Positions 23,824 through 34,561 of a stretch of DNA of 64,000 nt are shown in pieces (positions within the stretch are counted from its first letter, which is position 1; every line of letters starts with the position of its first letter). This stretch comes from Sipunculus nudus (lineage: Eukaryota > Annelida > Sipuncula > Golfingiida > Sipunculidae). The DNA lies in NCBI GenBank assembly GCA_026874595.1, contig CM049322.1, forward strand, positions 5,689,900 through 5,753,899, written 5' to 3'. The notes beneath the pieces were generated by a model, which was not told the origin of the DNA, ran no database searches, and worked only from the letters and a program-made list of their open reading frames with translations. Made by a program: the position numbers and the translations under genes.

Positions 23824-24399
23824 TCTGTGACCTGAGCAGGGCACTTATTCGTTTATGATAAATCATTTTATCTCTTACTTTTTTTATTTACGCAAACGGT
23901 CAACGGTCACTCGGAACTCCCGCGTTCGACAATAGATGCTAAATAAATGGTTAAAGCCTGGGGACAAATCCTGTACTAACATGAGAGTGACTAATGGGAT
24001 TCATATTCACAGAACAAAACAGTGTAATTACATGACATTAAAAATACAGCCTATGAACCTCCCCACCTAATGCAATGAAACAGGGTTTGTGCCTTTTTTT
24101 TTGGGGGGGGGGGGGATGAAAAAGGCTTTTTGTTAGTCTTGATAAGATAGATTTTGATAATTAAAATCAACTGGCCTGTTTATTTATTTAACATCAAGCT
24201 TAAGCTGCTTAAGAGCATAGCATACTAAATACGTGGTATGTTAAAATAAAAAAAAATCATATAAAAACAAGAAACAGAACTTTTATCTAGAAATGATATA
24301 CAAAGAAAAATGAAACGTATCGTCAATACGTATCGGCATCGAATTGACTGTATCGCAATACGTATTGTATCGGAAGAGGCGGACCAATACACAGCCCTA
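23368..24399. mobile_element. Non-autonomous hAT element, 1.03 kb
   Basis: The termini are TAGGGCTGTATC at the left and, in reverse complement, TAGGGCTGTGTATTGG at the right. Subterminal words centred on TATCGAT/CGATAC (left) and ACGTATCG/CAATACG (right) face each other. A perfect 8-bp duplication GTAAAATA flanks it (23360-23367 and 24400-24407). It contains (TCTA)n followed by (TA)n at 23731-23820. No transposase frame is present. Confidence 0.9.
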
Positions 24400-24407
24400 G
24401 TAAAATA

Positions 24408-25964
24408 CCATTATTTACATAGTTCCGAATTTATGAGAGTAAAAACAAAATTTACCCTTAAAATAGGTACCCAGGTCTGGAAAAAAAGGGGGTCCAGCCC
24501 GCCAAATTTGGTCTGAAACCCTTAAAAAAAGGTTGCGGCGGCTGAAAAAAAAAGGGGGGGGGGTCCGGAACTCCTGGACCCCTCCCATGGATCCGCTTCG
24601 GAATTACTGCATATTATTTAATCTAGATATAGGCCTACCAGGTATTCTTTGCATGCCCATTTTCTCTTGTACTATAAAATTTGATAACAATTAAGGACCA
24701 CTATGAAAATCTGTTTATTTTTAAACATTTCAGTGTTATCCTTGGTTATGTCAATATACGTATTTTATGATAAATGTTCTTTTAAATGCATGTTTCTGAC
24801 TACATACATAAAATCAATCAATCATTCATATCCGAGATTGACGTCCGGCTGGGCATCCAGCATCCGACTTCCTACATGCGGGTTTTACTCCCAACCACAT
24901 AGGTATAATTAGTCTCGCACCTGCGCACAAACGTCAGTCACTGACAACCGCCGTATTCGAAACACCGCCATCCTTCGCCTTCCATCGTAGCTGTCGTGTG
25001 AAGACATGTAAATTAACTGAAGGTATTTTCAGTTCTCTATACAGAGGATGTAACCGCTTGTACGAATATAACATTTGAAAAGCACATATAAACATGTAAC
25101 CTTACTGTCAGAAATGGCGCGTACATTTAAATGTCACTTGTCAACAGTCACTGTGTGACTGTGAGGTGTTACTGTTGGGTCTGAACCAAAAAGCGGTGTA
25201 TGACTGAATGTTCCAGGGTTTGGCATTAACTCATGAATATATAGGCCCAATTTAATAAATATCTACATGAATTTTTACTTGCACTTGAAGGTTCAAGGGC
25301 AAGTAAAAATTCATCATTAGTTCGTATACTGGTACCTTTAAAACGTACCTGTAGGCTGTACCTAGGCCCATAAGAATGAACTCCTCAATTGCTTTTTTTC
25401 AGTGACTGACGCATTGTGGAGTCCATAGATTGCACCTGCAGTTAACTGTGATTATAACACTCCATAGAGTCCATACACAACTGTGAGATTTAACATATAT
25501 CCATTCACCATTGATTAATGTTCAGTACATCTATGTGTATTGTATATTTGACCACTGGAAAACATTACTGTTCTGTTCCCAGCCCTACTTTGCACCAAGG
25601 AAGTTAAAATATGAACATAATAGTACACAGGCCTAAAGCCTCCATTACAGGACTGCCACCAAATGCAAGATGTCTACCGGGGCTGTTAATGCTTCAATTC
25701 TCTCTGGACAAATACTATCATTTGCTGATGTTACAGGTGCTTCATGCTTTCAAGAATGGTTATTTTTTATTACAGGCCTTTCGACACAACATTATGTGAA
25801 CATTGGTTTGCTAAAATCATAGGAAATATTTTTATTTAATTTCCTTACTAAGAGTAACAGATCGTATTGTGCTATAAACCCCAGTTAGCCCTTTGATGGG
25901 CCGGCGACACAACTGAAACCTGTTGCGTTGCCATCGGCGGCAAACCTGTACCTAAGTTATAGTT
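24408..25964. other. Noncoding DNA with one short perfect hairpin
   Basis: At 24475-24605 there is a G/C homopolymer-rich stretch (pyrimidine/purine runs, 'ggtccggaactcctggacccct', 'ggatccgc') that looks like a degenerate transposon end. At 25267-25314 a perfect 16-bp stem, ATGAATTTTTACTTGC and its complement, flanks a 16-nt loop. No gene recognised. Confidence 0.5.
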
Positions 25965-25990
25965 GGGCCAATTGCGATATTTCTGTACAT
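25965..25990 (+). repeat. Left terminal inverted repeat of the outer transposon
   Basis: It pairs with 32746-32771. Twelve terminal bases are identical, followed by a short mismatched stretch and a second identical block, CTGTACAT. Confidence 0.88.
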
Positions 25991-26117
25991 TTATGTCCCA
26001 CCCGTAACACCAAAATTTATTGTAATAGAAATCTTAATTATTTATCTTTTATACATGTACATAATCTGATATAATTATCTCAGAAATCTCCCAGCTCCCA
26101 CGTTCCTCTATGGTTAG

Positions 26118-26136
26118 GGGGCATTTCACGGTATTT
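26118..26136 (+). repeat. Left terminal inverted repeat of the inner transposon
   Basis: Nineteen bases identical to the complement of 30855-30873, directly adjoining the TTAG duplication. Confidence 0.93.
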
Positions 26137-27302
26137 GCGACACAAAAGTTAGAAAATTAATTCATATGAATCATTTCAATTTTCTATCTGATCGAAAGAA
26201 AACATGTTAAATTTGAACACAGTGTACATTTTTCAAGAGTTTTTGCAGTTTTTAATCATATTATACAGTGAATAATAAAAAATATTCAAATTTTACTTCA
26301 CGGACAGGACAAATAAAAAATAAAAATTCTGGCTGATTCATAATTCCTTATTATTCTAACTCTGTCATTACAGAGGGAGTAAAGGCTCTCCAGTATGTAT
26401 GCCATTATTTTATTTAACAGCTTTCTTTTGTCATGCTGTGTTTAATTGTCATCACAGTATTTGTCCTGTCCGTGACGTTTGACTTCGAAAAGTTTTGATT
26501 ATTTTTTCTGTGAATATATTATTGACATAATTTTTTGTTTTCTGCTCAATTAACAAGAGTGGTACATGAATGTTAGAGTACATAATAATATAGTCACATA
26601 ATATTAAGAAAAAAACAGTCTATAATATTGTCACAGACAGGACATATTGTCACGGACGGGACATTTATAAATAAATCTCCTAAATATGGAACCTTTACAA
26701 ATCAAACATTAGAATTTCATTACCTCCATTGCTCTAAAGATGATTTAATAATAAAGCAGAACCCTTTCCTTTTTAAATTTATATTACATAGGTATCATTT
26801 CTTCATTAACCTAGCATTTTTAACAAACAATATGATTCACAGGATAGAAATTTAACTGGCATGGCTAAGTCCTCATACCTGAAAAGGTTTAAAAAAAGAA
26901 CCAAATTCCCCTAATTATTGTTTTACTGCTGTTGCCACTTTCAGAGATCAGCAAAAAGATGTTTTGTATTTATCCTCTCTCACTTCCAGTTTGCTTTGTA
27001 GCAGGGAAGTGAAGTATTATATAGTTCACCAGTAGCTGTAATACATTGTAACACTGCGTTATCCTGGTTGTTACATACCTCTGTTTACAAACAGTGTGGG
27101 GGCAGACAGGCTCAGGCAGACATATATGTTTTGATTTGAAACATTCATTTGAAACATTTTATTACATCTTTCTGCATCTTTCTGGAAAAACTTTCACACT
27201 ACTTAAAACCTACCTTATAGGCAGTATATGACCATTTTCTACGCAGTTATCATACTTATACAGTTTAAACCTTAAACTGGCACCCCACTGACTTGATTTC
27301 AA

Positions 27303-29501
27303 ATGGAATCTAGCAACAGCAGTAGGCTCCCTAAGTCAGGGGCTGAGAGGACAAGAAAGTATAGGCAGAGAATTAAAGATAATAAAATGAAAAAAGACTA
27401 CAATACCTACAAAATAAAAGACAAGGAGAGGAAAGCTAAAGAGAGAGCCATAAAAAGACAGACAATGACAGAGGAGAAAAAGTTAGAAATAAGGTTAGCT
27501 GAAAGAAAGAAAAAGCAAGAATACAGGGCTAGAAAGAGAGGAGAACAATCTAAAAGTACAAATCTGAGAACATCCACAAAAACTTCAACATATCCTTTTC
27601 AGAGCCCAGGTAGTTTAGGAAAAGCTGTGTCAAGGGCAAAGCACAGCTTGCCAAAATCCCCTCGAAAAGCTGTTAAAGTAGTTGTGTCACTCGTCAACTC
27701 AATGTCCCCTCAAAAGAAAAGGAAGCTGTGCAGTGAAATTGAAACCAACACCAAAATTGAGACAGGTAGGAAAAAGAGGAGCGATGCTCTGTCAGAGGAT
27801 GATGTAAATAAAGTTAAAGCATTCTTTGAACAAGATGACATAACTAGGATGTGTCCAGGTAAAAAGGAGTTTGTGTCAGTGAAAACTGACAGCGGCCGTG
27901 AGCACAAACAAAAAAGACTTCTGGTCATGAATCTGTCAGAGGCACACCAGACATTTAAAAAAGACTCTGGTATTAAGATTGGGCTGACAAAGTTCACATC
28001 ACTTCGCCCAAAGCATGTCCTCCCAATAACAGAAAGAGACCATGAGGTGTGCATGTGCCGTTACCATGAGGACATAGAGCTGCTTCTAACTGGTCTCCGC
28101 AAATATGTACTGGTTCTGCCAAACTCAGCTGATGAGCTGGTTAAAAAATCTGTGTGCTCTATGGAAAATGAAAAGTGTGTTGACAGGCAATGTACAGAAT
28201 GTGGGGTAGACCAAGTTGGTAAGATTATTGATGATTTTGCTCTGGAGGGGACAGAAAATATTGTGTACCATCAATGGGTAACAGAAAATGGAAAGACAGA
28301 GAAAAGGGAGAAGAAAGAGAGTCTGGAACTTGTCATGAAACGCTTGCTTGAATTATTGACCCCATTTGCCAGGCACACGTACAATGCAAAGAGACAACAT
28401 GCAGAGCTCAAAAAGCTTAAACAGGATCTCCCACCTGGGAATATAATCCTGCAGGAAGATTTCTCTGAGAATTATTCTCTCAAACATCAAAGAGAAATCA
28501 TGCAAGCACACTGGACCAACTCCAGTGTGACACTCTTCACTGCTATTATTTATTTCAGGAGGGAACAAAATGCTGACTTGGAGCACAGGTCGTACACTGT
28601 GATATCAGATGAGTTATGCCATGATAAGAAGGCAGTTATTGCTTTCAACAAAGAAATACTTCAGCACTTTGAATCATCAACTGGCATCAAAATTGACAGG
28701 CTTCACTACTGGTCAGATGGGGCAGGCAGTCAGTTTAAAAACAAATTCATGTTTGCCAATCTGCTATTTCATCAAAAGGATTTTGGCTATCCTGCAGATT
28801 GGAGCTTCTTTGAAACTGCTCATGGGAAAGGACCAATTGATGGAATCGGTGGAGAAGTTAAACGCACTGTATGGCGAGCAGTCCTTCAAGGAAAACTGGT
28901 CGTTAACACTGCTGAAGACTTCTACCATGCTGCCAAGTCATTATGTGACAAAATCACAGTTCTGTATGTGGACAAAGGGCACATTGTGCAAAACACTCGG
29001 GGAGTGGAGGAGCGCTGGAGGTCGTGTTCTGGTGTCCCTGGTACAAGAGACCTTCATTTCATCAAACCAGTTGGTGACAACACTGTTGGTCATTCTGTCA
29101 ACTCACAATTTACAGGTTCATCATCAGATATGAGTGTCTGTCAGGTGTTGCCTCTGGATTCTGACATTCAAATTGTTCAATCACCCAGTACCACTGTACC
29201 GGTATCCAAAGAGCCCAGTGGTGATTACAGAATTGGGGATTTTGTGTTGGCAGAGTTCTTATGCCAGAACCGCCCTGGCGTGAGGCGCATTTATCTCTCT
29301 CAGATTTTAGAGATGAATGAAGATCTGGTTAAAATTGTGTCTCTTCGTCGGGCTGGCAAGTCCAAAAAGGTGTTTGTCCATGCAGACTGCACAGATGAGT
29401 CATGGGTCAGTCAAAACCAGCTTTTGAGAAAGACACCAGTGCCAGTGATCAACTCACGAGGTCACCATATCTTTGAGGTAGACCTTGACGTCTTAGATTA
29501 A
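27303..29501 (+). CDS. Transposase-like protein of the inner transposon (732 aa)
   Basis: Intact intronless frame, presumably the enzyme that cuts and rejoins the element. Residues 1-80 are extremely Lys/Arg/Glu-rich (RTRKYRQRIKDNK and so on), suiting DNA binding, nuclear import or coiled coil. Around residues 170-260 comes a conserved-looking block, FFEQDDITRMCPGKKEFV, then KRLLVMNLSEAH, then FTSLRPKHVLP. A Cys/His cluster follows: CMCRYHEDIELL and, later, CVDRQCTECG, probably zinc-binding. The candidate catalytic acids are D386 (LQEDFSENY), D472 (YWSDGAGSQFKNK) and D513 in GKGPIDGIGGEVKR, with E518 as the alternative third acid. The C terminus has a GDFVLAEFL...YLSQIL segment. Proteins with this SDG...GKGP.DGIGG pattern occur as unnamed families in many invertebrates. 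The start codon chosen is the first ATG of the frame, shortly after AT-rich 5' DNA. Superfamily assignment (Sola-like) is tentative. Confidence 0.85.
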   Translation: MESSNSSRLPKSGAERTRKYRQRIKDNKMKKDYNTYKIKDKERKAKERAIKRQTMTEEKKLEIRLAERKKKQEYRARKRGEQSKSTNLRTSTKTSTYPFQSPGSLGKAVSRAKHSLPKSPRKAVKVVVSLVNSMSPQKKRKLCSEIETNTKIETGRKKRSDALSEDDVNKVKAFFEQDDITRMCPGKKEFVSVKTDSGREHKQKRLLVMNLSEAHQTFKKDSGIKIGLTKFTSLRPKHVLPITERDHEVCMCRYHEDIELLLTGLRKYVLVLPNSADELVKKSVCSMENEKCVDRQCTECGVDQVGKIIDDFALEGTENIVYHQWVTENGKTEKREKKESLELVMKRLLELLTPFARHTYNAKRQHAELKKLKQDLPPGNIILQEDFSENYSLKHQREIMQAHWTNSSVTLFTAIIYFRREQNADLEHRSYTVISDELCHDKKAVIAFNKEILQHFESSTGIKIDRLHYWSDGAGSQFKNKFMFANLLFHQKDFGYPADWSFFETAHGKGPIDGIGGEVKRTVWRAVLQGKLVVNTAEDFYHAAKSLCDKITVLYVDKGHIVQNTRGVEERWRSCSGVPGTRDLHFIKPVGDNTVGHSVNSQFTGSSSDMSVCQVLPLDSDIQIVQSPSTTVPVSKEPSGDYRIGDFVLAEFLCQNRPGVRRIYLSQILEMNEDLVKIVSLRRAGKSKKVFVHADCTDESWVSQNQLLRKTPVPVINSRGHHIFEVDLDVLD

Positions 29502-30854
29502 GCCTGTATCTGGAAAAAAGATACATGGATAAATTCCTCATCCTTTAGCAGGGTGGGAACTGGAATGTAGCTAAGTTGATAAGACATTTGAAATAAAATA
29601 TAAAAAAAAAAACAAAAAACAAAAACAAAAAAAAAGAAGACCTTTAGTATCAAGAAGATCTTGATAAAGGATAGGTTATGTGAGTTTAAAGTAGTATCCC
29701 TGGCAAATACCCTTCATTTTAATGAGCCCATTTCTTTAATACATGTACCAGTGAGACCTCAAAGTATTAATATTCATGTTTAACCTGGAAGACTTCTTTC
29801 TGGAACATTTAGTGAAGTATTATCATTTAAGAAAATAACTTTATAATATTATTTATCAGACTGAATGAGAATTACATACAAGGTTTAAAATGATATATGC
29901 TTTATGGGGCAGAATATGTTTATAGATTGACATTTGGATTGGTTTTTAAATGGATTTTTTGTTTGCCAGGAATGCTATCTTCATATTGGATATTTATATT
30001 CATTATCCTTGCCAAGGAGGTAATGTTTTCTTCAGTACTTATGTTATCAAAACTATGAGTTAATCTTTGAACTAATTTTCACTAAATTTGTGGATGGGTG
30101 GGAGATGGCCAAGGAAGAAGACACCATTTTGGTTTGCTGTGGATCAGGTTAAAGAGGCAGAACCAAAGGGGCTATTTTGCTTATTTAGCTCTATTTTCTT
30201 CCTACTGTGCAGGTGTGTGAAGTTTGGCACAATTACTCATTCAATATTGTGTGAAGCCACTCAGGAAAGAGGTTAGGTGGTCTATCATGTCTGACGGATG
30301 TTCTTGAAGAAAAAATTAGATGAATTTTCTGAACAATTGCTACCTATCCTTGTCTAAATGAGTCTACTTATGATTGAAATTGAAAGAGATGCTGTAAAGT
30401 TGTTGGTTATTAAACTTAAAAGATTTTTTTGCCTGATCAAGGAGTTGGACAAAAGTGTCCTGTCCGTGACGAAAAAATTGTCCCGTCCGTGACGTCACTT
30501 AATTAGCAATCAGAGGAGTCATTTAACTGAAATCAAAATTTCTACATTTTTTGTTACAAATTGATGATTAGGACCATCATGTAATATGGACATTTATACT
30601 TTTCTTCAGTTAGATGAGCAAGAATTTCTGTTTCAAATACCTAACCTTAAATGTGTGTCGGAATCGTGTCCCGTCCGTGACGCTTAATTAGAGTGATATA
30701 ATTACCAAAGGATGTAGATCAGCTGATAACAGAGACTTTCTGAGCAATCCTCAGGTTGATTTTCCTCTATGACATATCAATTATGAAGTCACTTGTTGAT
30801 CAGTTTATAACAAGGAACCTTTAATTGTCCATGTCCGTCCCGTCCGTGACAAAA

Positions 30855-30873
30855 AAATACCGTGAAATGCCCC
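30855..30873 (-). repeat. Right terminal inverted repeat of the inner transposon
   Basis: Perfect complement of the left terminus. A motif copy (30836-30850) abuts it internally. Confidence 0.93.
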
Positions 30874-31998
30874 TTAGATAATGATAAATCAATATTACAA
30901 AGTCATCATAATTTGTCCCGCCCGTAACACACACAGTGTTCCACCTTGCTGGTCCCAGGATTTACTTGATGGAAACTTTCCTTTAACTTGCATGTACCTG
31001 AGGCAATGAGACACCTGATAGGTAGAATAAGTTCAGCTCAATAGTCTTACTGTTAAATATGTTTAGACAAAAAGTGTTACAGGTGGGACATATTTGATAG
31101 AAATACAGTTTTAATTAACATTTACATCTTATTTATACATTAATAAGACAATAAAACAAGTCACAAACCCAAAATATGCCATGGACTATTGAAAATCAAG
31201 GCACAGTATATTTCTTTTTAGAATATAATATGAGGAATTTGTCAAATTTGCAAAAAGAAAGTCTATGGAGGACCGTTACGGGTGGGACAAAGCCTGGTGA
31301 TGTTATTTACTTTTACAACAGATATGTTTTAATATTCCTTTTTATTGATGAATTTAATGGTGAGAAAATGCTATAAAATAACCTGCACAGTCATTCTGTT
31401 ATTCTGATGAAAAGTTGCAGCCGTTAATTTTAAAAAATAACCCTGCATGGCTACTCTTTGAAATAATTGCTTAAAATATGCTTATTAGTACAGTCCATTA
31501 AGCACTGTAAAAGTACAGAATATGTTAAATAAATGTACTCATGTTTTCCCAACCTTTCAATTTTGCAAGTTTCTTTTTGGAATCCATACCATTATTGTTA
31601 CCATTATTGACCGTATCTGTCTTTAGTGTTACCTTTCACTGTTATATGTCTTTATCAACTAATTTACTAAAACATCTGTCAAAATATGCAGTTTCCCTTT
31701 AATATTTGCTTATATTTTAAATGATTTAAATAATCTATAATGTTGAAAACATAATAAATTAAATTAAATCCAGATTGATCCAGGGAAAAAAAATTTAAAT
31801 ATAAATAAATAATAATATGATAAATTGCCTTCCTGAAAATCTTAAGTATTAACCAAAGAAGGCCTAAAAAGAACATTAAAACATATATTAAAAGTATAGT
31901 ATTACCTTTAAAATGAGTTGAAGAAGATACCATCAAAGTTAACATGAAATGAGTTGGTAAATCTTATTTAATCTGCAGCGAGCAATATTCTTTGTCTT

Positions 31999-32046
31999 GT
32001 AACGGGTGGGACAATGTTACGGGTGGGACACGTTACGGGTGGGACA
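31999..32046 (+). repeat. Triple tandem copy of the outer-element motif
   Basis: Three GTTACGGGTGGGACA-type words (the first with GTAAC) start at 31999, 32016 and 32032, a spacing of 16-17 bp. That spacing would place bound proteins about one and a half helical turns apart. Confidence 0.9.
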
Positions 32047-33034
32047 AAATGATGTATCTTTGATATGCTGTATAATAAATTCAGAGGACAGGCATACAGG
32101 TTAGGCATGACAAAACAGTTCAGGTTTGTGCTTTTCTGTATAAAGGTTTAAGGTTTATCTATTCTCTAATTTCACACTGCTATTCCACTGTTACGGGTGG
32201 GACAGTTATGATTGACAATACCAACCTTTTTGGATGAAACACTTGATTCTGATTTGTTAGAGTGACATGTACCCCAGACACATATGAAATATTAATCTCA
32301 CTTATATTCTGGTCAGTGTAACACAAAATGCAGTTCTTGGTTAAAAACATGACAATTGCAGCACTACCTGTTACGGGTGGGACAAAAAAATTATTTTATT
32401 TTAACCAAGACATCATAATTGATACCAAAATTCAAGTTTTGGATTTCTGTATCCAAGTTACTTCTTCATGTAAACTTTCAACCCTACTTCACTGTTTAAA
32501 TTCATTTAGCAGCATGTATACAGCTGATAATTAAGGTCTGCATGGTCATAAAACTTATGGGTTTAACTGTGGACATGTTACGGGTGGGACAAATTGGCCC
32601 ATAATTTGCTGCAAGTGGATAGAAACATCTTTTCTATCACACTAAAAAGTGATGGATGTTACTATCTGCATCATCTGAGATATTCTTAATTAGTAACTGC
32701 CTAACAAACAGCCTGATTTTTCTTTCTTTAACCTCAGACACTGTCATGTACAGATTTAGCGCAATTGGCCCAGTTACTGCATAAAAATTTATACAAGTTC
32801 TGCAAAGGTTCAGAATTTAGAAAGTTCTTTTAGATACTGTTTCTTTGTGTTGCAACCATGAATTATTAACACCTGTGTATGTGAAATAAAAGGACCTGTA
32901 CAAATGGACTACCAAGAATAAGTATATCAGTAAAAAATCAAATATGAAACAGAAGGTCTTTTCATTGTTATTCATCAGGTAAAAAGTAAATATTATAGTA
33001 TTGACAGAGGAATGATCATTTTTTAAACAAAATG

Positions 33035-34171
33035 GGATTCAGGTGGGGCCACCTACATTCACATTCATGCTGCAGACATCCAAGCATATATCTCGGGAAC
33101 TGTTTGACCAATCAGGAAAAGGAAATTTACACAAATGTAGGCCTTGGATAGCTTTATAATGTACCCAAAAATGGTGGCGCCACCTGCAGCTATTTTTGCA
33201 CAGCATCCATCTGTTTGTCTGCCTTGGGATAAAATCACTCATATTTCAGTAGTGGTTTGAATTATTCACCTGAAATTTGGCATGCTTGTACGTCCTGGAT
33301 AGCTTTCTTGATTTTATGACAGGTGGCACCACCTACATTCACGTTCAAGCTGCGGACATCCATGCTTATATCTCTGGACACATTTGACTAATCAGGCAAA
33401 AATATTTACACAAATGTAGCCCTTGGATAGCTCTATAATATACACAAAAATGGTGGTGCCACCTGCAACCATTTTTCATTGCGTCCATCTGTTTGTCTGC
33501 CTCGGGTTAAAATAACTAAAATTTCTGCAGTGGTTTGACCAAATTACCTAAAATTTAACCTGCTTATACATCCTGGATAGTTTTCTTGATTTTATGACAC
33601 GTGGCACTACTTACATTCACGTTCATGCTGCAGATATCCATGCTAATATCTCCGGACTGGTCTGACTTACCTACCTGAAGTGATGCATGTGTTTGGATCT
33701 CACACAGCTCTTAATCATACAAGAAACTAAAGACGGCGGGTAGCCCCAACTGCAACTTTTTTTGCACAGAGTCCATCTATTTGTCTGCTGTAGGATAAAA
33801 TCACTCATATCTCAGCAGTGGTTTAAATTATCTGCCTAAAAATTTGCATGTATATACTTGGATAGCTTTCTCGATTTTGTGGCAGGTGGCGCCACCTACC
33901 TTCACGTTCAGGCTGCAGACATCCCGCTTTATATCTCAGGACTGGTTTAACTTATCTGCCTGAAATTTTGCAAATGTTTACAACTTGGATAACTTTCTGG
34001 AATTTTTGGCAGGTGGCGCCACCCACATACACATATCGGTTGCGCCATCCATGCTAAAATGCAATTCACCTCTCTCTATTTCCCCTTGCCACTGAATCCA
34101 TACTTCATCTGTCTCACTCTGATATTGGCGGATACACATAGTCGCTTGTCGACTACCCGTATTCTAACTAG
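33035..34171 (+). mobile_element. Helitron-like family C element
   Basis: Tandem half-units of about 140-150 bp alternate between two diverged types, each containing GGTGGCGCCACC or a derivative. One type carries 'ggaaa...tttacacaaatgtag.ccttggatagct', the other 'aatttggcatg...cctggatagctttcttgatttt'. The 3' end reads AGTCGCTTGTCGACT (hairpin), then ACCCGTATTCTAACTAG, then T. This matches the Helitron pattern of hairpin, short spacer and CTRR before a host T. No Rep/helicase is present. Confidence 0.68.
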
Positions 34172-34250
34172 TTACTTTTGCAGCTTGAGCTTGAATTCAT
34201 CAGTCTGAAATCTTTGCCATATTCACTGAGTTATAAATTTCTGTTTACAG

Positions 34251-34306
34251 GGTCAGATGGTTGTCATGGCATCCTCATCAACAGACTGGCAGAACAACCA
34301 TCAAAG
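34251..34306 (+). CDS. Candidate short exon, unknown
   Basis: A pyrimidine-rich acceptor (ttctgtttacag) and a donor (aa/gtaggt) bracket 56 nt. They are open in the frame GQMVVMASSSTDWQNNHQ and also in the frame SDGCHGILINRLAEQPS. It lies between family C and the satellite array, in the + orientation of the UBR4 exons. Neither frame can be tied to UBR4 from memory, and its end phase does not obviously match the next certain exon. Confidence 0.25.
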
Positions 34307-34374
34307 TAGGTGTAAAAAGCAGTATAGGTAATTTTTAGATTAGATCTTAATTCATGATTAATACCATGTTTTGC

Positions 34375-34561
34375 TGATTAAGAATTTAACACTTTGCATA
34401 TAAAGTGTTAACTTTTGCTTATTTAAAGTTTAATTTTTGTGTATTAAGAGTTAAAATTTTTGCTTATTCAGAGTTTTTATTTTTTGCTTATTAAGTGTTT
34501 AACTTTGTCAAATAAGATTTCAATAGTTTGCTTATGAAGAGTTTAACTCATAATTAATATC
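34375..34561 (+). repeat. Degenerate short-period repeat preceding the satellite
   Basis: Four or five loose copies of 'ttttgctta(t)t(a)aa(g)agtttaa' spaced about 40-50 bp. This word is one segment of the 162-bp unit that follows, so the stretch looks like proto-satellite or decayed array edge. Confidence 0.6.

Larger units (their letters stand above)
26118..30873 (+). mobile_element. Inner DNA transposon, 4756 bp, apparently complete
   Basis: Perfect 19-bp terminal inverted repeats, GGGGCATTTCACGGTATTT, lie at 26118-26136 and, complemented, at 30855-30873. A perfect 4-bp target duplication TTAG flanks them (26114-26117 and 30874-30877). One long intact gene (27303-29501) sits centrally. Eight copies of a 15-bp motif, consensus GTCACGGACGGGACA, lie between the gene and the ends: three forward and one complementary on the left (26297, 26462, 26630, 26649), four complementary on the right (30456, 30479, 30667, 30836). 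Identical ends and an open gene suggest recent activity. The 4-bp duplication recalls Sola-type elements, an assignment I cannot verify here. Confidence 0.92.
25965..32771. mobile_element. Outer DNA transposon, non-autonomous, hosting a nested element
   Basis: The termini GGGCCAATTGCG (25965) and CGCAATTGGCCC (ends 32771) are perfect inverted repeats. The similarity extends inward to ATGTACAG, 26 bp in all with a few mismatches. A perfect 4-bp duplication AGTT flanks it (25961-25964 and 32772-32775). Subtracting the nested element and its duplication leaves about 2.05 kb with no transposase frame. Ten copies of a 15-bp motif, GTTACGGGTGGGACA, sit inside: one complementary copy by the left end, one complementary and eight forward copies toward the right end. 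Three of the forward copies are clustered at 31999-32046. This subterminal arrangement suggests transposase-binding sites. Confidence 0.88.

Noticed and set aside
27710-28054. Antisense frame of 114 codons inside the transposase gene
   Set aside because: Shadow of the 732-codon sense frame. No independent features.
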